64,000 nt of DNA from assembly GCA_963930775.1 (NCBI GenBank), contig OZ005698.1, positions 1,550,001 to 1,614,000 on the forward strand, written 5' to 3'. A program made the position numbers and the translations under genes. This document shows, piece after piece, positions 46,083 to 64,000 of the stretch. The DNA is from Cliona cf. orientalis (taxonomy: Eukaryota; Porifera; Demospongiae; Clionaida; Clionaidae). The first letter of the stretch is position 1. Each line of letters opens with the position of its first letter. The notes under the pieces were generated by a model. The model had not been told where the DNA came from. It made no database searches and saw nothing but the letters and a program-made list of their open reading frames with translations.

Positions 46083-47828
46083 ATGTTGAAAAATTCTACA
46101 GAAAGAACAGCCTTTCTGGGAGATGGTAGTACTAAGAGGTGGTGGTCTCGATTACCAAAGAAATTCTGGAAGAGACAGCGATGTGTGAAATCAAAACCAG
46201 CCCTCCTTATCTTGATATGGAATTTTTGCATCACTTTGCTGCTGACAAGTTGGCTAGAGCCAGTATACTACACTACTATTGTTTTTGATGACTTTAACTA
46301 CTCACTTGGATTGATTGTGCCGATTTTCTGCTGCCTTAGTGCTGCACTTTATTTATTCTACCCACTGGCTGGTTATTTGGCTGATGTTAAATGTGGAAGG
46401 TACAGAACTCTTATCTGCTCTCTATGCTTCATGCCTTGGGGTATCATACTTTCTGGAGGTTTGCTAACGTTTTTGGCTATTTTCGACTCATTGCATTCGT
46501 GGATTAAAGCTATATTTTGGATTACGCTTACTGTGGTACTCATAATGTTCATTGCATTGCTTACATGTCACACAGCTGTCAGTGCTAACATCATTCAATT
46601 CGGGATGGATCAGCTTTATGATTCTCCTATGGAAGACTCTGCACTCTTCATAATTTGGTTTGTCTTCACATCATATCTAGGATTTGCCATTTTTAAGCTG
46701 GGTTGGATTGAAACAGCAGGGTCATTTCTTCTTTATACATCCCTACTAAGTGCACTGCTTACTCTTGTAGTGTCCCTGTGTGTAGCACAGTGTAAGCGTC
46801 AGTCATGGTTCCTGATTGATGCTGGCTCTAGGAATCCATACAAAATGGTATATAGAGTGATTCGATTTGCTATGCAGCATAAAGCTCCAGTTCATCGCAG
46901 TGCCTTCACCTACTGTGAGGATGAACTTCCTACTAGGATAGACTTGGGAAAAGAGAAATATGGGGGGCCATTCTCAACTGAACAAGTTGAAGATGTAAAG
47001 GCCTTTCTGGGAATTCTTTGTCTTTTATTGACACTTGGACCAATATTCAGTAGCGATATTGCTAGAAATAGCTTAATGTATGGGTTTAGTATTCATCTGG
47101 AAGGTGACTTGTCTGATGATTATTACAATGATACCAATTATACTACATGCATTGTTGGAGAATCTGATTATTTCAATGACCAGTTCAATTTGGGCATTTT
47201 AACGGAGCTTTTAACTGCAATTTTCATTCTCTTGTACGTCTGTCTCTTCCGCCCTTTCTATGAAACGTTCGTTCCCAGGATTTTAAGGAAGATGGGGCAG
47301 GCAATGATTCTCCTATTGCTATCTCTGATCAGTTTATTACTGATTGATGTAGCCCTGCATATTCTTCAACCACACAAAGAGTGTTTTCTAAGCTCAAATC
47401 TCTTCTCTACAAGTACCCCAGTGTCAAATTCAGATCACGTCAGCTTAAAGTGGTTTGTTGTACTTCCACATGTCTTCAATGCACTTGGATATGCCTTCTT
47501 TTATCCCTCAGTCTATTCGTTTATTTGCTCTCAAAGCCCTCATGCTATGAAAGGAATGTTTGTTGGTAGCTTCTTTGCTATAAAAGGAATCTTCCAGTTT
47601 ATTGGTGTGCTCATTTCACTTTCTTTCCACAAGTGGAATAAGCCAACGTTCAATATGAGCTGTGGTTCACTATACTTTCTCAGTAATATTTTATTTTCTC
47701 TCATTGGTCTGGTGGCTTATATTTGTGTTGCCAGGAAGTATCAGTATCGCCGGAGAGATGAACCCGATAATATTTATCGCTATGCTGAAGAGTATTATGA
47801 CAGATCCTTCACTTCTGAATCAGCTTAA
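46083..47828 (+). CDS. POT/SLC15-like multi-pass transporter, tandem copy 2
   Basis: Intronless, 581 residues from the ATG at 46,083. It is strongly similar to copy 1 along its whole length: PLAGYLADVKCGRYRTL, ANIIQFGMDQLYDSPMEDS, FIIWFVFTSYLGFAIF, RSAFTYCEDELPTRIDLGKE, SPHAMKGMFVGSFFAIKGIF, and the tail RRRDEPDNIYRYAEEYYD. The extracellular loop before the seventh or eighth helix is divergent and Asn/Asp-rich. The N-terminal ERTAFLG is a weaker version of the dileucine motif of copy 1. The arrangement copy 1 - copy 2 - copy 3, all on the plus strand, indicates tandem duplication. Copy-specific substrate or localisation differences are possible but not visible. Confidence 0.75.
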   Translation: MLKNSTERTAFLGDGSTKRWWSRLPKKFWKRQRCVKSKPALLILIWNFCITLLLTSWLEPVYYTTIVFDDFNYSLGLIVPIFCCLSAALYLFYPLAGYLADVKCGRYRTLICSLCFMPWGIILSGGLLTFLAIFDSLHSWIKAIFWITLTVVLIMFIALLTCHTAVSANIIQFGMDQLYDSPMEDSALFIIWFVFTSYLGFAIFKLGWIETAGSFLLYTSLLSALLTLVVSLCVAQCKRQSWFLIDAGSRNPYKMVYRVIRFAMQHKAPVHRSAFTYCEDELPTRIDLGKEKYGGPFSTEQVEDVKAFLGILCLLLTLGPIFSSDIARNSLMYGFSIHLEGDLSDDYYNDTNYTTCIVGESDYFNDQFNLGILTELLTAIFILLYVCLFRPFYETFVPRILRKMGQAMILLLLSLISLLLIDVALHILQPHKECFLSSNLFSTSTPVSNSDHVSLKWFVVLPHVFNALGYAFFYPSVYSFICSQSPHAMKGMFVGSFFAIKGIFQFIGVLISLSFHKWNKPTFNMSCGSLYFLSNILFSLIGLVAYICVARKYQYRRRDEPDNIYRYAEEYYDRSFTSESA

Positions 47829-48134
47829 TAGCTACCAGGCATGCAATTGAACCATAGCTACTAGGCTAGTCATAATAATAATTACTGTGTGCACTAAAAT
47901 TAATTTCAACTGCGTATCTGCTACCTAGTACTATCGCATTATATCCTAAGTTTAATAATCATGCATATTATCTCTTTGTAATGCTTATCATTCAAGCCCA
48001 TCACATACTTTACCATTTATGGCCTCAACCATTGTATCAAGCAAAGGTCATGGTGATACAATGATAATATTGGTTTCTTGTACAGTAGAGAACACATACT
48101 GTTTGAATGAATACTGCTAGCTATTTTGCTACTG
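47829..48134. other. Spacer between transporter copies 2 and 3
   Basis: AT-rich with no recognisable gene, RNA or element. Confidence 0.4.
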
Positions 48135-49219
48135 ATGAGTGAAAAGGAACCTATTCTAGGAGGCTATCGATGGCCACAGCAGACCAGACCAAGGGGGTGT
48201 GGCCAGGATGAAGCCTCAACACAGAGACCAAGCTCAAGGTCTAGGAGGCAATTTTGTGTCAAGTCAAAGGCTGCTATTCTTGTACTGTGTTGGAACTTTT
48301 GTATCACACTCGTATTCACAAGCATTCTGGATCCCATTGTCTTGCTAATTGCAGAAACTACTTCAATTGATCAGGACACCTTCACACATGCCATTGGAGT
48401 CCTTGTACCATCGTTTTGTGCGTGCACAGCATTTCTCTACCTATTCTACCCTCTAGCTGGCTACCTGGCAGACACTAGGTGTGGGAGGTACAAAACAATC
48501 ACTTATAGCCTTTCCTCCTTCATCATACTTTTCCTGGTAGCAGTGGTCATTGTGATAGTGATCACCATTTGTTCACGCCACCTAAATAGTGTGTCTTATG
48601 CTTTTCTTGCGCTCCTCTTGCCCCCATTTCCTAGTTAGCTACATATTTTTCAGTGCCAATGTTATTCAATTTGGTATGGACCAGCTCTACGATTCCCCCA
48701 TGGAGGACTCTGTACTCTTTATTCATTGGTTTGTCCTCACATCTTATTTGGCCTTTGTCCTTTTCAAAGCTCTAGCGCTAGTGATAGTTCCAAGTGCCAT
48801 TGGACTCGTAATATTTGGACTATCGACCCTCGCAATTACCCTTGGTATAGCCTGGTGTAAAAAACGATGGTTCTTAGTTGACTCCGGTGTACGTATTCAG
48901 AGAAATCCTTACACGCTGATTGTGAAGGTTGTAAAGTTCGCCAGATGGCATCATGCTCCAATCCGCCGCAGTACCTTCACCTACTGTGAGGATCAGCTTC
49001 CCTCCAGGTTTGACCTTGGAAAGGAGAAATATGGAGGGCCCTTCTCGACAGAAGAAGTGGAGGATGTTAAAGCATTTTTAGGAATACTTTGTGTCCTGTT
49101 GACATTTTGGTCAGTGTTTGCGACCGATATAGCAAGGAATGGCTTAGTATATGGACTCAGCTACCACCTGGATGATTGCTGGTATTCCAACATTCTTACA
49201 GGCTGCGGAGGGGAAAATG

Positions 49220-49229
49220 CTACACTTAG
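49220..49229. repeat. Left target-site duplication (CTACACTTAG)
   Basis: Ten bases identical to 54,805-54,814, directly abutting the TIR. Removing one copy plus the element restores the reading frame of the transporter. Confidence 0.9.
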
Positions 49230-49349
49230 GGTGCTTCTTCATATAAGCTTCCGTGTGATGATGTAATCTCTAATATACTAGTATAATTATTATAATGTAT
49301 ACATTCTATATAATATAATATGATATATACAATGCCACCATGCAATGAC

Positions 49350-54690
<5,341 letters not shown>

Positions 54691-54804
54691 TGCACTGATT
54701 CACACATGAGAACACCGTTATGTATTATATATACACCCTGGCACTATATGCACTATATATTTAAGCATTACGTAATCACACGGAAGCTTATATGAAGAAT
54801 CTCC

Positions 54805-54814
54805 CTACACTTAG
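54805..54814. repeat. Right target-site duplication (CTACACTTAG)
   Basis: Identical to 49,220-49,229. It ends in AG directly before the resumed coding sequence, so it could by chance serve as a splice acceptor. Confidence 0.9.
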
Positions 54815-55968
54815 CAACCATTTCTTAGTGTTCAAGAATTACATACATTCCACATTGAAAACAGGCATATTGTGTGACCTACTAGTTGTGATTTTCATTC
54901 TATTGTACATCTATCTTCTGCGACCTTTTGCTAGCAGAGCTACGGCATGCTGTATCCGATGCTATGAAGGTGTCCTGGCTGGAATGCTAAATCATATAGG
55001 CTTCGGAATGATCTTTCTCTCCATTTCTCTACTCAGCTCTTTGATACTCGACGTGGTTAAACATGAACTAAATCCAAGTGAGACCTGCCTATTGAGATCG
55101 ACACCCAACTCAAATCAAAATTATGACCCATCGTCACACTTAATCAGCGAGTGGTACCTTGTGATACCCTTTACCTTCAATGCTCTGGGGTACACACTCT
55201 TCTACACTGCTGCGTATGAGTTCATATGTGCACAGAGTCCGCATGCCATGAAAGGATTAATCATTGGAACTTTTTTTGCAATAAAAGGAATTTTTCAGCT
55301 GATTGGTGCTCTCATTGTCCTTCCTTTCTCTACCATGTACACCACTGTACACCCAAGCTGTGGCTCCGCCTACTATCTAGTCACTGTTCTGATTTCTCTC
55401 ATTGGACTAGTGGTCTACGTGTTTGTGGCAAGAAGGTACAAGTATCGTCAAAGAGACGAGCCTGATAATGTTTATCAATATGCAGAGGATTACTATAGCA
55501 AGCACCATGATGAGGATGAGGATGAAGAGAGTGTTAGCTATTCTGGTAGTTACATGTATGATGATGACAAAGCCAAAATTAATTAAATCGACCATTGCTA
55601 AGCAGTAAGATTATTGTATTGTATCTATTACAATGTTATAATAATTATTGGCATGCTGGAGGATGTAAATAATTAAAAGTATGCATAATCAATATTTAAG
55701 CAGGTTGAACAATGAGCAGGTCACCCCTTAGATAAACCCTTACGTATACATGTATATTATTATAGGACCAATGATGTTTGTACCCCACAGATATTAATAA
55801 TTATTATAATGCAAGACATACAAGACTAGTATTGATGACTCTTCTATCACTGCCACAAAACTATAATATCATAAACTCATGGTCAATGCTAATTTTCACA
55901 GCTTACACAGTAGAATCTGATATATACATGTATACGCACAAATTCAATACTATTAGGTTAGGATATTG

Positions 55969-58900
55969 CTAATGTGTTTTTGTGCTAGATTTTCTCCTCT
56001 TTCCCCTACCCCTGGTATTACTACCACCACTGTTAGTCCTTTGACCATCCCCCTTCACCTTACTACCACCAGCACCACCACTACCTCGTGCACCACCTCT
56101 AGTAGCACCTGAAACTACTTCAACGTCTATAGGGCTAGTTGAGTTTTTCCCTCCTCTTCTCCCCCTCCCCTTCCGGCTTTGCTTTGATCCAGCCTGAGAG
56201 CTTGAAGCTGCTGTCGCTTGGTCAGAAGGTGGTCCTGTAGTAGACAACTCCTTTACACCCTCGCTGAGTTTACTGACCTCGTGTTTTTGAGACTCTAAAG
56301 CTACCAGTTCTGCGAGGCTGGTGGGGGCAGTGGCAGCTGCTTTAGTCTTTGCTTCCGCACTGAAATCCTCTTTCGTCAGAACAACTGTCTCTTCTTCCTC
56401 AGAATCTGATTTTATCTCGATGACGTCAGATTCAATTCTACTCGAGGGTCCACTTTCAGAAACTACATGTATTTCAGCATTTGATGGAGCAGATTTTGGA
56501 GGCTTGAGCTTTTTGCTGCTGCTGGTGGCTTTATCCTCTTCACTATCGCTCCACTGGTACTGGTCTAGGACTTCCCAAGTGCTAACTCCTCCCATACCAA
56601 GCTCAGCGGTACCCTCTCCCTGAATGTGTGAGAGAAGGGTAGTGGTGTCATGAGTCAAGATAATCAGGCACCTACAAAGACAGTGGCATCAAGAGTACTC
56701 TTGGTGATACTGTACAACACTCGCACTAGGCACTATTGCTACAATAGCCAGTTGCATTGAAGAATTGGGATATTTCAACTCACCAGTAGTGTGATCTTTG
56801 GTTGATTGTCCTCGTTTTCCTGAGCCATGGGTTCTGTTTCACTCTCTCTCTCCCTCTCATCCATGGACACCTCTGGTACCAACACCTCTGCCTTGGCCTT
56901 CTTAGTGTGAAGAAGACTGTCAATGTCCCTAACAAAATCAACAAAACCAGGTTTTCATATGAATAATGTACAATGTAAGCATACACCTACATAGTCTGAT
57001 CTGACTCTCCATTCAAGGCTCGTTTGATGGCCTCAGTGACTTCAACACACTTGGTGGCCGCTATCTCAGTACACCTCACAATCTGCAGCCAACCGAGGGG
57101 AAAATGATAAGCACCAAGACACATACATGTACAGCAATAAACTATAGGTAGTCAAAAGAAAAGTATCATATGCATAGAAAAATTTGCCAGGAGATAATTT
57201 TCGCCAATTTTGCCACCTGCTCTCATTGGCGAAAATTGATTTATTACATTAATTTTCGTCCTGTGTAATGACTACACAGAGGTACATGTACATGTATAAT
57301 ATGGCGACCTTTACCGCATTGGCAAAACCTTTTTCTTGTGAAAGGCACTGTACATGTACATGTAGGTGGGATTGGCGAAATTTTATCTAGTGAAAATTTC
57401 CGTGTATATGTGTATATGGATCTAGAATCTGGTATATTCCATACCAATTCTGGTAGCAATGCCACACCCCCAGACATCTGTAGAGCACATATCTCTCGAT
57501 GGATATTCATCCCTACCACCAGCCGCCCATCCATCACTGCCTCCTCAGACAGGGTGGGGTCAACCAATAGATATTCCCTGTAATCATCAATAATTATTAT
57601 ACATGTACATGTACATGCAAATAATATTATGCACAATGTCATGTATAAGAGACCTACGGAAATTTAAAATATGTCATTCTGAAATTATTAGGGAGACTAA
57701 CAGGGGTTCCCAAAGCTTATGAAATCTTGTAGCCGTTTCTCAAATGTGTATAATTACATTGCATATAATATTATTGATAATCATTTTTGACATTGAAAGT
57801 AGGTTGTAAAGGAAACAATGGCATGGACTAGTAGCTGAAGTGAAGAAAGGATACACTAGCAAATGGCTAATTTGGCTAGTGTGTGAGGAATCCCTGGCTA
57901 ATTATTGTATGTCACTCACCCATCTAGGAAGAAGGCAAAGGTGAAGCAGAGTGGTATGTGGTGGACATTGAGTGGCACTGGATCTCTCTCACTTACTGGA
58001 TGCTACAAAATGGACATAAAAAAGACTTAAGATAATGAATACATACATGTACTACCGTAAATCGCGAATATTTCGATGTTAAAATATTTTCGGACACCAT
58101 GGCTTGTGCGAAAATTAAACGTACGAAATACATGCGCAATATTAACGACAATGCGGTACAGGGTCGTTTGTCCGAAAATTATTTAACGCGAAAAATTATC
58201 GCATGAAATATTTTAGACACGAAATATTCGCGATTTACGGTAGTTTCGTTCCCTATTAATGTATCATCATAATAATAAATCATGACATGTACAGTGTACA
58301 TGCAGTTCACTTACTATTGTAGCCTCTTCACCAATCACTGTAACATCTGGATGCCTAACACATACACGTACAAGTCAATACATGCTATAGTGGTTAATTA
58401 AGATTACATTTTTAAGACATACATGTAATTGCTAGTAGTCACATGATTTAGATTTTCTACCTGAAGTGTTTGAGAGCAGTGATTGCTGCAATGGATGCGC
58501 AGTCAATGATGTTACCACAGTGATCCAACACATGAAGATCAATCCGAATCTCCCAAATCTACAGAATGTACATGTAAACACAGATAGCGTCTAACTGGAA
58601 CTACCCATAGCACTATCATACATGTAGTATCAATCGGGACACCAGGCATGGTTCCTGCTACACAGAGAACTACATGTACATGTACACTGTACAAGTATGT
58701 CTGAAATGAGGACACCTCCTTTATTTAGGCCTAAGGGTGTCACTGTAGATTATCGTATCTATAGGAGAGCGTACCTTTTCGCCAGCGATGATACAGAGTG
58801 TCTCAGTGTCCACAGCCCTGGATTCCTTGATGCACCGCTCCAGTATTCTAGTGATCTCCGTGGCATAGCTCGAGGGTCTGAGAGAAAGAAATTTGTCTAA

Positions 58901-59565
58901 CATGTACATGTACATGTATGTACAAGGTACATGTATAAGCCAAAGTTGGTTACTTTTTAAAAAATACATGCACAAGCAATACTTATAGCTAGTTTGTACC
59001 TGCCAACTTCGAAAGCGGGTGAAGCCATTGGCGACAGCTCTACATTGAAGAAGAGCTGTCCATCGGTTGGTCGATGTGGCTTCGGCTGGACGACCTGGCC
59101 GGTGACCTTAGCGAGGACCCTCGTCCCTCCGAGCCTCACCTCCACGAGACCTGGCTCCTCACCGAGGGAGATGGCCAGCTCACGGTAGTCATACACCTCT
59201 CGACCATCAAGCCGCTGCACCAGGAAGGGTAGCATGGAAATTTGGAAGGCTTACATTACATTTATCTTCCGCAACCAATCCCAAATCTAGGCTACAGGGG
59301 AATCAATCCACTTCCTGCTTGGTAGTACATGTACATCATGCATGCTCGTATCCTCGTTCCCTAGTTATTCTATGTACTTCACACAACTTATTTGAGCATC
59401 TTGCAGGTTGCTAGCTGGTTTAATATTGAAATATTAATATTACACGAAATTGCAACAGTAAAGCAATACTGACTGAGTTTTAGGTATTACCTTGTTCTCC
59501 TTGATGGCTTCAAGGGTGAATCTCTTCTCGCAAAGGCTCCTGGGAGGGTCTTTACCTCGGTTCAT
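55969..59565 (-). CDS. EXOSC9: Exosome complex component RRP45
   Basis: Ten exons, read from high to low coordinate: 59,565-59,491; 59,214-59,000; 58,877-58,775; 58,558-58,461; 58,354-58,315; 58,002-57,920; 57,577-57,445; 57,082-56,991; 56,928-56,784; 56,619-55,969. The lengths sum to 545 codons with every splice phase consistent. The RNase PH-like core shows RLDGREVYDYRELAISLG, FFNVELSPMASPAFEVGR, ESRAVDTETLCIIAGEK, HCGNIIDCASIAAITALKHF and DPTLSEEAVMDGRLVVGMN. These match animal EXOSC9, a non-catalytic subunit of the nuclear/cytoplasmic RNA exosome ring that degrades and processes RNA. The long C-terminal tail (about 216 residues) keeps the IEIKSDSEEEETVVL acidic motif seen in vertebrate EXOSC9 (a SUMO-interaction-like site) and ends in Gly/Arg/Lys-rich sequence. 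It shares a divergent promoter with TUFM. Confidence 0.92.
58055..58240. mobile_element. 186-bp TIR element with TA duplication, in an EXOSC9 intron
   Basis: Perfect terminal inverted repeats CCGTAAATCGCGAATATTTCG ... CGAAATATTCGCGATTTACGG, flanked by TA (58,053-58,054 and 58,241-58,242). A diverged second copy lies at 63,575-63,740. The internal sequence GGGTCGTTTGTCCGAAAATT is shared. It is a non-autonomous Tc1/mariner-type MITE by size and TA site. Confidence 0.85.
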
Positions 59566-59682
59566 ATTCCAGAGCAGTGCGTTCTATTTAATGCGCACCA
59601 ACCCCATGTGCTTGCCGTATATTTCTCCGGTTATTGTTCGTGCATGCTCGTCCACGTGTTCGCAGTGGAGTGACCGTGGGAA
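59566..59682. promoter_or_regulatory. Bidirectional promoter between EXOSC9 and TUFM
   Basis: The start codons are 117 bases apart on opposite strands. The segment contains a CACGTG E-box (TCCACGTGTT near 59,651) and no TATA box. It joins an RNA-decay gene and a mitochondrial translation gene, both housekeeping. Confidence 0.55.
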
Positions 59683-63929
<4,247 letters not shown>

Positions 63930-64000
63930 TAGTAACTATCATACACTTTATGTAATAATTATTATTGTTGTGAAACAGATCCTACAAAGTACCATTGCTC

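Overview
The window is eukaryotic and animal-like. Introns are short (many of 60-200 bases) with GT/AG ends, there are recognisable metazoan housekeeping genes, and the spacers are AT-rich and crowded with small inverted-repeat transposons. My best guess is a sponge (demosponge-like genome). That is an inference from gene style and from the expanded beta-helix/multi-pass membrane protein family, not from a diagnostic marker.

Region 1 (1-24,072) is a decaying tandem array. At least four related copies (A-D, minus strand) of one gene are present, each predicted to carry a signal peptide, a right-handed beta-helix ectodomain, a Cys-rich juxtamembrane block and a multi-pass membrane domain. Their upstream spacers are also duplicated. 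All four copies are broken by frameshifts, deletions or inserted elements. Copy D is split by a 4.7 kb insert (about 15,507-20,188) and fused head-to-head to E, a broken plus-strand relative of another subfamily. Comparing paralogous copies gives empty sites for several insertions: a 578-bp element with TA duplications, a 412-bp element with TTAA duplications and the 4.7 kb insert.

Region 2 (24,842-29,275) holds the one intact member of the family, F (1477 aa, single exon). A repeat-filled spacer follows.

Region 3 (31,745-42,525) has a divergent pair. A TEDC1-like centriolar gene (minus) lies 118 bases from a ~17-exon gene (plus) encoding a proline-rich, SAM, RA, coiled-coil and PDZ scaffold of about 2,230 residues.

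Region 4 (43,666-55,586) has three tandem genes for a POT/SLC15-like multi-pass transporter. The first two are intact and intronless. The third is interrupted by a 5.6 kb element with 38-bp terminal inverted repeats, a 10-bp target duplication and an interior that is a giant palindrome of an 18-bp minisatellite. This looks like a Foldback-type transposon and is the most striking object in the window.

Region 5 (55,969-63,929) has a second divergent pair separated by 117 bases: EXOSC9 (RRP45, exosome core; minus) and TUFM (mitochondrial EF-Tu; plus). Both reconstruct to complete proteins across 10 and 9 exons with consistent splice phases. Their introns contain more small TIR elements and ACATGT-rich simple sequence. 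No tRNA, rRNA or CRISPR was seen.
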